Shown: in pieces, positions 6,534 through 13,287 of the stretch | Layout: every line of letters starts with the position of its first letter | Position numbering within the stretch: the first letter of the stretch is position 1 | Program-made: the position numbers and the translations under genes | From: Eubacterium sp. UBA3279 | GTDB lineage: Bacteria; Bacillota; Clostridia; Lachnospirales; Lachnospiraceae | Length of the DNA stretch: 15,107 bases | Assembly (NCBI GenBank): GCA_002361775.1 | Contig: DETV01000086.1 | Span: 1-15,107 of the forward strand | Direction: 5' to 3' | Notes under the pieces: generated by a model | Database searches by the model: none | Told to the model about the DNA's origin: nothing | Seen by the model: the letters and a program-made list of their open reading frames with translations, nothing else

Positions 6534-6791
6534 ATGGAAGAACAGCAGAATCCATTGACTTATGAAATCATTAAAGCGGCTGTTGCCGGAGAGAAATGGG
6601 CAACGGAAAAGGTCATTGCACACTACGATTCTTATATTGAGGAACTCGCCACGGTAAAAGAAAGGCAGCCAGATGGCAGCGTGAGAACCTATGTGGACGA
6701 GGATATGAAACAATCTATGATTCTGAACCTGCTGGTGAAGACACCAGACTTTCCTTTGAAAGAAGCGGAGAGGATAGCGGGAGAGGAGTAA
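6534..6791 (+). CDS. HTH_16-type conjugative-transposon small protein
   Basis: A complete 85-residue protein. TYEIIKAAVAGEKWATEKVIAHYDSYIEELATVKERQ (9-45) and YVDEDMKQSMILNLLVKTPDFPLKE match the helix-turn-helix family found on Tn916-like and related Lachnospiraceae conjugative transposons (PF12645-like, distantly sigma-factor-like). On such elements it is a regulatory accessory gene near the transfer or excision genes; no integrase or excisionase is visible here. The frame is open far upstream to 6168, but that part is antisense to the AraC copy; ATG 6534 has GGAGG at 6522-6526 and fits the family. A stub of a second copy lies at 14245-14298. Confidence 0.8.
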   Translation: MEEQQNPLTYEIIKAAVAGEKWATEKVIAHYDSYIEELATVKERQPDGSVRTYVDEDMKQSMILNLLVKTPDFPLKEAERIAGEE

Positions 6792-6836
6792 AATTTGTGT
6801 GTTTCTTGGACGAACGGTTCATACTCATGGAAAAAT

Positions 6837-6878
6837 AAAAGGGTGGGTAAACTTCAGAAAAAGAGCCTCCACCTTTTT
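6837..6878 (+). terminator. Probable intrinsic terminator after the HTH_16 gene
   Basis: AAAAGG-G-TGG (6837-6846) pairs with CCACCTTTT (6869-6877), with one bulged G, and is followed by a short T run. It lies 46 nt past the stop. The stem is imperfect. The rest of 6792-7043 shows nothing else but the next promoter. Confidence 0.5.
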
Positions 6879-6993
6879 GTATAACTAAGAAGGTATCTCC
6901 CGAAACATGATATACATAAAAAATTACTTCAGGGCATTTTGGGGTATGTTGCTTGTAAGTTAACTTTTTTACAAGATGTCAAAAACAACTCCA

Positions 6994-7022
6994 TTGTTTT
7001 CTGTGATTCCTTTTTTTATAAT
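6994..7022 (+). promoter_or_regulatory. Promoter of the XRE-ABC operon
   Basis: TTGTTT (6994-6999), a 17-bp spacer and a consensus TATAAT (7017-7022) stand 21 nt before the TTG start codon, with GGAGGTGAG (7031-7039) between. It is the only strong promoter seen before 10709, so it probably drives all four genes. Confidence 0.75.
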
Positions 7023-7043
7023 ATGATTCAGGAGGTGAGAATA

Positions 7044-8174
7044 TTGAGAGAAATAAATCTCGGACGGGTTCTGATTGAGAACCGTCATAAACGGGGAATT
7101 ACACAGGATGAATTAGCCGCATATATGGGAGTTTCTAAAGCGGCTGTTTCAAAATGGGAGACAGGCAGCACTTATCCTGATATAGCTGTTCTTCCGCAAC
7201 TGGCAATGTTTTTTAATATCAGTATTGATGAATTAATGGGGTATGAGCCTCAAATGGCCAAAGAAGAAATTCGTAAATTGTACCAACAGTTGTCTTTAGA
7301 TTTTGCTTCAGAACCTTTCCATGAGGTAGTAGGGCATTGCAGGGAAATTGTGAAAAAATATTATTCCTGTTTTCCTTTGCTGTATCAAATCGGTTCATTA
7401 TATGTAAATCACCGTATGCTTACGCCGAGCCCAGATGAAGCGGAAGGACTTTTGGAAGAAGCTATTTGGCTATTTAAGCGTGTTAAGGCAGAAACAGATG
7501 ATGTTGATCTGGCAAAACAGGCTCTGAATATGGAAGCACTTTGTCTGTTGTCCTTAAATCGTCCGGGGGACGTTCTGGATTTGGTAGGGGAGCCGGATTT
7601 TTCTATGACTTCGACAGAACCTCTTCTTGCTTCTGCTTATCAATTACTGGGAAACAGAAAAGAAGCAAAGAGCATTTTGCAGATAGGAGTTTATCAGCAT
7701 ATTGTTGTGCTGATGAATCTGATGTCTATATACCTTGGTTTGTGTTTGGATAATGAGGGCAGTTTTGAAGAAACATATCAGCGCGCCAGCTTGATTGTAG
7801 AAACGTTCCATGTTGAAAAGCTGCATCCGAGTATTGTTCTGAGTTTTTATATTTCTTCTGCAAAGGGATATATGCGATTGGGAAACAGGGAAAAGGCTCT
7901 GGATGTGCTGAAGCGGTATACAGATCTTGCCACCAGTGATATTTATCCGTTGCGATTGATGGGGGATCAGTATTTTAATCTGGTGGACGGATGGCTGGAA
8001 GATACGCTGGTGACTGGAAATGATTTGCCTCGGAATAATACAATAATCCGCAGCAGCATATCGAAGGCAGTTGAAAATGGCAAAGAATTTCTGCCTCTTG
8101 TGGAGAATACCCGTTTTCAAAATATGGTTAAAAGGCTAAAGACCATTGAGAAAGAGGAGGATAATTTGCATTAA
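7044..8174 (+). CDS. XRE family regulator with long helical (TPR-like) C-terminal domain
   Basis: A 376-residue cytoplasmic regulator. Residues 4-62 form a Cro/CI-type helix-turn-helix: LGRVLIENRHKRGITQDELAAYMGVSKAAVSKWETG and the closing FFNISIDELMGY. Residues ~75-376 are all-helical with repeated A-x-x-L patterns (LLASAYQLLGNRKEAKSIL, YISSAKGYMRLGNREKALDVL) like tetratricopeptide repeats. I chose the TTG at 7044 because GGAGGTGAG sits at ideal spacing and the family begins at this point; the upstream in-frame ATG at 6939 would include the promoter. It leads the operon, 33 nt before a DUF1648 gene. By analogy with regulators placed before ABC exporters in Clostridia, it may sense a peptide or other ligand through the helical repeats and control its own operon (inference). 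Confidence 0.85.
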   Translation: MREINLGRVLIENRHKRGITQDELAAYMGVSKAAVSKWETGSTYPDIAVLPQLAMFFNISIDELMGYEPQMAKEEIRKLYQQLSLDFASEPFHEVVGHCREIVKKYYSCFPLLYQIGSLYVNHRMLTPSPDEAEGLLEEAIWLFKRVKAETDDVDLAKQALNMEALCLLSLNRPGDVLDLVGEPDFSMTSTEPLLASAYQLLGNRKEAKSILQIGVYQHIVVLMNLMSIYLGLCLDNEGSFEETYQRASLIVETFHVEKLHPSIVLSFYISSAKGYMRLGNREKALDVLKRYTDLATSDIYPLRLMGDQYFNLVDGWLEDTLVTGNDLPRNNTIIRSSISKAVENGKEFLPLVENTRFQNMVKRLKTIEKEEDNLH

Positions 8175-8207
8175 AAATATATTTTGTTTAGGAAAGGAAC
8201 TTTAGCT

Positions 8208-8534
8208 ATGATCCGCAAATTTTTAAAAAGTATACTTGGTGAGAATTTAACAGAAAATAATGAAAAACTGGCAACGATTAACTTCGGTATCATTTTACTA
8301 ATGTTTGTGATCTCTGGCGTCATGTTTTTTTTCCTGCCAGATCAGATTCCCATTTTGCATAATGGGGTTACAGATTATCCAATACCCAGTGTATTAGGGG
8401 TGTGGTTATTTCCGTTGATTGCATTGATTATAAATATTACATTTATTAAGCAGAATAGGCTATCTAAAATGAACAGTGCGATTTTTGGAATACTCTTGAT
8501 GGTTATGTTGATGTTTTATTTTTCTGTAATGTGA
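8208..8534 (+). CDS. Small DUF1648-like membrane protein
   Basis: 108 residues with three hydrophobic helices at about 26-49, 68-88 and 92-108. Just after the first is FFLPDQIPILHNGVTD (48-63), a clear match to the DUF1648 pattern (PxxIPxHxN) found at the N-terminus of SdpI-type immunity proteins. The SdpI part itself is missing, so this is a stand-alone DUF1648 domain. ATG 8208 is chosen for AAAGGA 8 nt upstream; the earlier ATG at 8184 has no ribosome site. It lies between the regulator and the ABC permease, which suggests a membrane partner or immunity role for that transporter (inference). Confidence 0.75.
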   Translation: MIRKFLKSILGENLTENNEKLATINFGIILLMFVISGVMFFFLPDQIPILHNGVTDYPIPSVLGVWLFPLIALIINITFIKQNRLSKMNSAIFGILLMVMLMFYFSVM

Positions 8535-8540
8535 GTTTTG

Positions 8541-9965
8541 ATGTTTATGAATTGCGTTTTATATAAAATCCTGTTAAGAAATAAAAGCTCCGCTATTGTG
8601 TGGATTTCTTATATGATTGTTGGAGGCTATGCGGGGTATTTGCTCTGGTATTTATTGTCCAGGTATGTTTCAGAATCAGTATCCGACTGCCGGAGGCTGG
8701 TTTTTCTACTGGTGCTATGGTTATGCATGATTGTTGCAATATATCGGATCCCGGACCAACTATGCACGAACCGGTGTATTAAAAATGTTTTATGCTATCC
8801 GATTCCATATAATGTTATTGTATCCGCCATAATGCTACGGATCGCTGTTATACAGTTTGGAATTTGTATAATGGCTTTTGGACCGCAATTTCTTTTTTCT
8901 TTCAAAAAGGGTGAAGCAGCTTTTTTTACAGATATTTCCAGTTGTTTACTAATTTGTATAGGGGATGTTATTATCTCCCTTATTTCTATCATAATCAGCC
9001 GGTTTTCTCCTGCTGGTGCGGTGGGGTATGCGTTTATTGTCTTTCAGTACGGTTCACTTTTCGTGCTTGTTTTACTGGCGAGCAGAACAATTGGGGTCAT
9101 ACTATTTCCATCCGCTATTTTTTCATGGATGAGTGAAATCTGGAAACCTGAAAAATATTTATTTTGGATGCTGCTGATTTTCTTTATACTGATGATATGT
9201 TTGGGTATGGCTGTAAAATATTGGTATATCAGGGGATATCTGAATATCCAGAATTTTCAGCACAGATCAGCAAATAAAGAGATAAAGCCGACGCAAATTA
9301 AAAATCCTTATTGGTTGCTTGAATGGAAAAGAGTAACAAGAAACAAGATACTGATTTCCTTTTCCAACATCAAAAATCTATTGACGATTGTGGTTTTGAG
9401 TAAGTTGCTTTTTCGGAACTTTGGTCAGTTTGGATTGGGTGGTATGTATGTAATGGAGATGATACTGCTGGTATCTGGATGTGCAGTTAATACGATATCC
9501 AGTACCGCATATTCTGGTGATGTTAATAGGTTTTACTATGTTTTTTTACCGATATCGGAACGAAAAATATTTCTTTGGAAAACGATACAAGGGTTTTTCT
9601 TTGGGGAGATCACAGTTCTATTTTTCTGGATAGGTATCCTATTCTTCAGAAATGTACCAGTTGCCGATGCCTGGCTGCTTTTCATTTATGGTAGCCTTAT
9701 GAATTATACCTGTTCCTGGATGGGAGTTTTTCTTGATTATAAAGCACCCCGGATGACAAATAGTACAAATGAACTGCTACATGGAAATATCAGTAAGATT
9801 ATGGTTCTGCTTGTTTCGATAGCATTATCAGTTGTAGAGATTTATCTTACAGATGAACAAATCATTTCCATTCCATTACTTCCGTTTGCAGTTATTATAA
9901 GTATCTGTATGGTTATGATTGAGGTTATCTACTGTACGTTAGGTAAAGAGGTGTTTCATGATTAA
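8541..9965 (+). CDS. ABC transporter permease, about 12 membrane segments
   Basis: A 474-residue integral membrane protein with two hydrophobic halves (about residues 15-225 and 275-470, five or six helices each) joined by a basic cytoplasmic stretch near 230-272 (KYWYIRGYLNIQNF ... WLLEWKRVTRNKIL). I see no sharp family signature; assignment as ABC permease rests on topology and on the ATPase gene that overlaps its end by 8 nt (ATGATTAA). TTG 8538, ATG 8541 and ATG 8547 are all possible starts; there is no good ribosome site, so translation is probably coupled to the DUF1648 stop 6 nt upstream. The layout resembles exporter/immunity permeases that work with one separate ATPase. Substrate unknown. 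Confidence 0.75.
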   Translation: MFMNCVLYKILLRNKSSAIVWISYMIVGGYAGYLLWYLLSRYVSESVSDCRRLVFLLVLWLCMIVAIYRIPDQLCTNRCIKNVLCYPIPYNVIVSAIMLRIAVIQFGICIMAFGPQFLFSFKKGEAAFFTDISSCLLICIGDVIISLISIIISRFSPAGAVGYAFIVFQYGSLFVLVLLASRTIGVILFPSAIFSWMSEIWKPEKYLFWMLLIFFILMICLGMAVKYWYIRGYLNIQNFQHRSANKEIKPTQIKNPYWLLEWKRVTRNKILISFSNIKNLLTIVVLSKLLFRNFGQFGLGGMYVMEMILLVSGCAVNTISSTAYSGDVNRFYYVFLPISERKIFLWKTIQGFFFGEITVLFFWIGILFFRNVPVADAWLLFIYGSLMNYTCSWMGVFLDYKAPRMTNSTNELLHGNISKIMVLLVSIALSVVEIYLTDEQIISIPLLPFAVIISICMVMIEVIYCTLGKEVFHD

Positions 9966-10650
9966 AATAAATGGACTTACAAAAAAAAATGGTAATAAAA
10001 CTATATTTGAAAATGTATCTGGCTTATTGAAAAATAGAAATATTTATGCGTTGGTTGGGATAAATGGGATAGGAAAATCTACGATGCTTAACGCTATTAC
10101 TCAGCCAGCCAGCATGGATGGAGGAACCGTGGAGATAGATGGAATTAACAGTAAGCTGTTCCGGGCCAGACAGAATTTTTTCTACGTTCCGGACAGTAAA
10201 GAAATGTTCCTGAACCTGACAGGGTATGAATATTTGAGGTTTGTTACAAGACTGTATCACCGTAAGATAGAAGAAATGGGAGAGAAGCTGCAGGAGATAT
10301 CGACAGCCTTCAAACTGGATCATTCGTTAAATGAGTATATTGGAAATTATTCTTTAGGGATGAAGCAGAAAGTTTATCTAATTGCAGCGTTTCTTACTGG
10401 CACGGGAAATTTAATTTTAGATGAGCCCTTTAATGGTCTAGATCCAGAAAGTATTATTGTTTTAAAAAAACTTTTGACAGATTACAGGGATAAAGGAAAC
10501 TTAATTTTATTTTCAAGCCATAATCTTGATCTTGTTGCAAATTTTTGTGACAGTATTGTTTTTATTGATAAAGAACAAAAAATATTTCTCTGCAAAAATC
10601 CAAAAGATTATGAGCAGCTTGAGGCTGTATTTTTTGAAAAATGTGTTTAA
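9958..10650 (+). CDS. ABC transporter ATP-binding protein
   Basis: A 230-residue ATPase with every hallmark: Walker A GINGIGKST (34-42), signature YSLGMKQK (131-138), Walker B NLILDEP (151-157), D-loop GLDP and the H-loop His188 in SSHNLD. The Q-loop region reads YVPDSKEMFLNLTGYEYL, with Asp where many have Gln; this form is usual in the CcmA/YtrB-like efflux class. It overlaps the permease by 8 nt, so the two are made in step. Together with that permease it should form a homodimeric-ATPase exporter energising efflux or removal of a compound from the membrane. No terminator is evident in the 134 nt after it. Confidence 0.95.
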   Translation: MIKINGLTKKNGNKTIFENVSGLLKNRNIYALVGINGIGKSTMLNAITQPASMDGGTVEIDGINSKLFRARQNFFYVPDSKEMFLNLTGYEYLRFVTRLYHRKIEEMGEKLQEISTAFKLDHSLNEYIGNYSLGMKQKVYLIAAFLTGTGNLILDEPFNGLDPESIIVLKKLLTDYRDKGNLILFSSHNLDLVANFCDSIVFIDKEQKIFLCKNPKDYEQLEAVFFEKCV

Positions 10651-10708
10651 TTTAAGTAGTGGAAGTTTTAAAAAGTGGTGAAATTATAGAGGATTTACAG
10701 TGGAGATT

Positions 10709-10736
10709 TTGCTGTCAGTCAATATGAGCATAAAAT
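10709..10736 (+). promoter_or_regulatory. Possible promoter of the stand-alone winged-helix gene
   Basis: TTGCTG (10709-10714), a 16-bp spacer and TAAAAT (10731-10736) lie 48 nt before the start codon. Weak -35, acceptable -10. Confidence 0.4.
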
Positions 10737-10784
10737 GTACAACAAAATAAGGAAAGAATAAGTTGCTTAGTAAGGAGGGCATCA

Positions 10785-11102
10785 ATGTCAATACAAATGA
10801 ATTTAAAACGGCAGCCCGTCATCCAGCGTGGGAATCTTACCATTGATCCACAGTGCTGTACAGTTACGTTAGCCGGAGAGGAAATTGGCCTTTATCCCAA
10901 GGAATTTGATGTCCTTTGCCTATTGACACAGTATCCTGGTTGGGTGCTTTCTCCTGAACAGATTTATGGAGCCATTTGGAAGGAAAACGAGATTGGATGT
11001 GAGCGTGTGGTCTATAATGTGATTTGCCAGCTTAGAAGGAAACTGAAGAATCCGGATATGATTCAGACGGTGATTAGGCGTGGGTATAAATTTGTGGGAT
11101 AG
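10785..11102 (+). CDS. Stand-alone OmpR/PhoB-type winged-helix DNA-binding protein
   Basis: 105 residues that are the C-terminal effector domain of an OmpR/PhoB response regulator and little else. After a 14-residue lead, GNLTIDPQCCTVTLAGEEIGLYPKEFDVLCLLTQYPGWVLS is the platform and first helices, EQIYGAIWKEN the transactivation loop, and VVYNVICQLRRKLKN the recognition helix, ending with the TVIRRGYKFVG wing. No receiver domain or phosphorylated Asp exists, and the clean AAGGAGGG site 6 nt before the ATG shows that the gene starts here rather than being cut. No kinase gene is near. Activity must depend on its amount or on a partner. Directly downstream is a degraded second copy. Related stand-alone domains are common in Lachnospiraceae accessory DNA (from memory). 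Confidence 0.85.
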   Translation: MSIQMNLKRQPVIQRGNLTIDPQCCTVTLAGEEIGLYPKEFDVLCLLTQYPGWVLSPEQIYGAIWKENEIGCERVVYNVICQLRRKLKNPDMIQTVIRRGYKFVG

Positions 11103-11108
11103 AGCAAT

Positions 11109-11285
11109 CCCTTGGAGCAGTACAAAGATAAACTGTTCTGGGGGATTTTATGCATATGAGCAGTCTGGAAAGCGGATCAGAAGCATTGCGCGGCGGTGGT
11201 GAATGTGATGTGCTCGATCAGACGGAAGGTTGGAGATGCGTGCATAGAAACGGTCATTGGGAGCGGGTATCGGTTTGTTGGATAG
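11109..11285 (+). pseudogene. Degraded second winged-helix DNA-binding domain
   Basis: The frame from 11160 to the TAG at 11283-11285 reads AVWKADQ, then VVNVMCSIRRKVGDACIETVIGSGYRFVG, which aligns end to end with the last ~45 residues of the intact protein upstream (AIWKENE, VVYNVICQLRRKL, TVIRRGYKFVG). A stop (TGA at 11157-11159) precedes AVW; adding one G there would give Tyr-Glu-Ala-Val-Trp in frame, so a single-base loss is likely. Upstream of 11148 the homology fades and the first half of the domain is missing. The open frame at 11150-11386 overlaps this remnant in the wrong register. Probably a decayed tandem duplicate or the fused end of an older regulator. Confidence 0.75.
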
Positions 11286-11291
11286 AGGAAG

Positions 11292-11328
11292 CCCGGAGTA
11301 CAGTGTGGAAAATCCCCAGTATTCCGGG
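11292..11328 (+). repeat. Inverted repeat after the winged-helix remnant
   Basis: CCCGGAGTAC (11292-11301) pairs with GTATTCCGGG (11319-11328), 10 bp with one G-T pair and a 17-nt loop. It has no T run, so it is not a standard terminator. It begins 6 nt after the remnant's stop codon. Confidence 0.5.
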
Positions 11329-11451
11329 TTTGCGTCTTATCATCATTAATTTCTCATCCTGCTTGTTCCAGAAGTTATCAATATAGACTTATAATAGACC
11401 CATAAAGTTATCTTTCATGACAACGAATAATAAGAAATCTATGGTAACATC

Positions 11452-11461
11452 CTACGCGTAG
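11452..11461. promoter_or_regulatory. Perfect palindrome CTACGCGTAG upstream of the unknown small gene
   Basis: A 10-bp perfect palindrome, CTACGCGTAG, lies 33 nt before the start codon at 11495 and just after a possible extended -10 (TGG-TAACAT). Its place near a likely transcription start suggests an operator, but no protein can be assigned. The rest of 11329-11480 is AT-rich with no gene seen. Confidence 0.35.
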
Positions 11462-11494
11462 TGGTAAATTGCTCTACAGGAAAGGGTGAGAAGC

Positions 11495-11914
11495 ATGGAA
11501 AATGAAGTATACGAAAAAGACTATGGAGAGGAATTCCGGGAACGGAGCGATAAGTCAGAGGGAAAGGACTTTCTGGACACCTTGATGGATATTGGATTCT
11601 TTCAGAAGTACCAGGAAGAAATGAATAAAATACCAAAGCGCGTGGTTCCCAAAGAAAAAGCAGATTATGAATATCTGCTTGGCGAGTGTGATGCGTATGT
11701 GAGGCAGTTCGGGGGAAGAATCCGGGGTGAGGTAGACTATCAGAAATGGCAGGCTACCATTGATCTGTACCTGGAGCATTTTGAGTTCTGTGATAAGGAG
11801 ACTCTGACGCTGCTAAAGGAGATCTCAGAGCGGGCGGAGAATGTGACGTTTTCGATGAAAGAGGAGTTGATTCGGATGTCGGTGTTTATTGGGTATTTTG
11901 ATGAGGTGTATTAA
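11495..11914 (+). CDS. Unknown small acidic protein
   Basis: 139 residues, soluble, rich in Glu, Lys and Tyr, with no signal peptide or membrane helix. Segments FLDTLMDIGFFQKYQEEMNKIP (about 26-47), KADYEYLLGECDAYVRQFGG (55-74) and a terminal helical part from DYQKWQATIDLYLEHFEF suggest an all-helical fold. I do not recognise the family; it resembles the accessory proteins of Lachnospiraceae conjugative elements in composition only. ATG 11495 is used because AAAGGGTGAG lies at proper spacing. It is a single-gene unit, ended by a strong terminator. Confidence 0.75.
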   Translation: MENEVYEKDYGEEFRERSDKSEGKDFLDTLMDIGFFQKYQEEMNKIPKRVVPKEKADYEYLLGECDAYVRQFGGRIRGEVDYQKWQATIDLYLEHFEFCDKETLTLLKEISERAENVTFSMKEELIRMSVFIGYFDEVY

Positions 11915-11965
11915 AAATAGGCTGCTGGCACATGAGAAATGTTTCATGTATCAGCAGCTTTTTTT
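11913..11965. terminator. Strong bidirectional terminator between converging genes
   Basis: GCTGCTG (11921-11927) pairs with CAGCAGC (11952-11958), and CACATGA with TCATGT extends the inner stem. Seven T follow (11959-11965) on the plus strand; on the minus strand five T follow the stem (A run 11913-11917). It serves the unknown gene at 11495 and the DUF2000 gene, whose stop codon abuts it. Confidence 0.9.
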
Positions 11966-12388
11966 CTATCGCAGCAATGGCATACTGCCTGTGAGCTTAT
12001 TGACCTTTTTCTTGGGGCCGCAGATGGCAAGACCGAAGTATTGCAGAGTGCTATCTGACACGTTCTCCATTTTTGAAATAAATTCATCATAGGTTTTACA
12101 GCTCTGTGCCAGATCGGAAAAGTCAACCACGGTCAAATCCCGAAAGTCGGGTTGATAGAGCTTCTCACGGATTGCTTTGATGAGTTCCGGTGAGCCTTTT
12201 AAGATTGGTACGGGAAATTCAATGATGCCGAGATGCTCGTTTCCCCTCTGGTCTGTGACATTCGCGCCGACCACCTCCGGCATCTCTTTTCCCAGTGTGA
12301 TTCCCATGATAGCCGCTGTATTTGCGATAATCCCAAGTGGCAGATTTTCGTCAATGACCATGACGCATTTTTCATTCTGTAAATCCAT
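11966..12388 (-). CDS. DUF2000 family protein
   Basis: A complete 140-residue protein. KCVMVIDENLPLGIIANTAAIMGITLGK (7-34), the middle DQRGNEHLGIIEFPVPILKG (46-65) and the final segment with LAICGPKKKVNKLTG are typical of DUF2000, a family with a peptidyl-tRNA-hydrolase-2-like fold whose function is not established. It begins 1 nt past the EamA gene's stop, with AAGGAGA inside the end of that gene, so it is the third gene of the AraC-EamA-DUF2000 operon. Such coupling with an EamA exporter and AraC regulator suggests a shared substrate, possibly an amino-acid-like compound (inference). Confidence 0.88.
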   Translation of the reverse strand: MDLQNEKCVMVIDENLPLGIIANTAAIMGITLGKEMPEVVGANVTDQRGNEHLGIIEFPVPILKGSPELIKAIREKLYQPDFRDLTVVDFSDLAQSCKTYDEFISKMENVSDSTLQYFGLAICGPKKKVNKLTGSMPLLR

Positions 12389-12389
12389 T

Positions 12390-13287
12390 TCAGATTGTCT
12401 CCTTTTTTTGTGTTTTTCCTCTGTATTCAGAAATAAACAGTCCGATCAGTGCCAGGACCGTACCAATGCCGGACATCACGGTTACTTTTTCGTTCAGGAT
12501 AAGAGCGGATGTAACAACCGTGATGACCGGAACTAAGTAAATGTAAATGCTTGTTTTGACAGCGCCCAGAACCTTCACAGCCATGTTCCAGGTAACGAAA
12601 CAGAGTGCGGATGCGCCCAGGCCCTAAGAAGATCAGATTCCCCAGGCAGACTGGACTTGCGAACCGTTCTGCTCCAATGCGGCAGTCAAACAGGAATAGT
12701 GCGGGTACCATAAACAGGATCCCATAAGCAAATACCCGCCTTGTAGTTTGGATGGTGTGATATCCAAAACTGCTGATTTCCCGTGTCAACACAGAGTAGC
12801 AGGCCCATACGACTGCCGCAGCTATGGCCAACAAGTCACCGATGGGATTTAACTGCATCTTCGCTCCGTTGAAACTGATCAGGCAGATGCCGACCATTGC
12901 GACTACAAATCCGATGAAGAAATTTGCACGCAGCTTTTCTTCCTTTGTGAACAGATGGGTGAGCATTGCTGTGAAAAAGGGTGCTATGGAAATAATCACA
13001 CCTACGTTGGAAGCCATTGTATAAGTCAGGGCAATATTCTCCAGCAGATAATACAGGCACACGCCGCACAGTCCCGCCGCTGCAAAGACAACTTCCTGCC
13101 GTTTGGTAGTGCCTCTCATCCGGTGGGGATAGACGATCAGCAATGCCAGAAATCCCAGGATAAACCGGAAGAACAGGATTTCTATCGGTTCAAAATCCAC
13201 TAACAGCACTTTGGTGGAGATGAAGGTAGTTCCCCATATCAGGATCGTTACCAGCGCTGCCAGATGCCCGGTTGCTTTTTTATTCAT
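12390..13287 (-). pseudogene. EamA/DMT family transporter, single-base frameshift
   Basis: Two EamA repeats of five membrane helices each are recognisable. The first 222 residues are in one frame (HLAALVTILIWGTTFISTKVLL; NVGVIISIAPFFTAMLTHLF; second repeat from IGDLLAIAAAVVWACYSVL). After NLIFLG the frame breaks near 12620, where an extra base (GG instead of G on the plus strand) is present; the next frame continues with LGASALCFVTWNMAVKVLGAVKTSIYIYLVP and ends at 12390. Repaired length is 298 residues, normal for this family. Without repair, the last two to three helices are replaced by ~64 unrelated residues. The start overlaps the AraC stop by 8 nt. A true pseudogene is most likely, but a sequencing error cannot be excluded. 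Probably once exported amino acids or metabolites. Confidence 0.88.

Noticed and set aside
10651..10784. Small signalling-peptide gene after the ABC operon
   Set aside because: Only an 8-codon frame without a ribosome site or hydrophobic signal is present.
11150..11386. 78-residue plus-strand open frame
   Set aside because: Its sequence has no protein-like pattern, and a clear winged-helix remnant runs through it in another frame.
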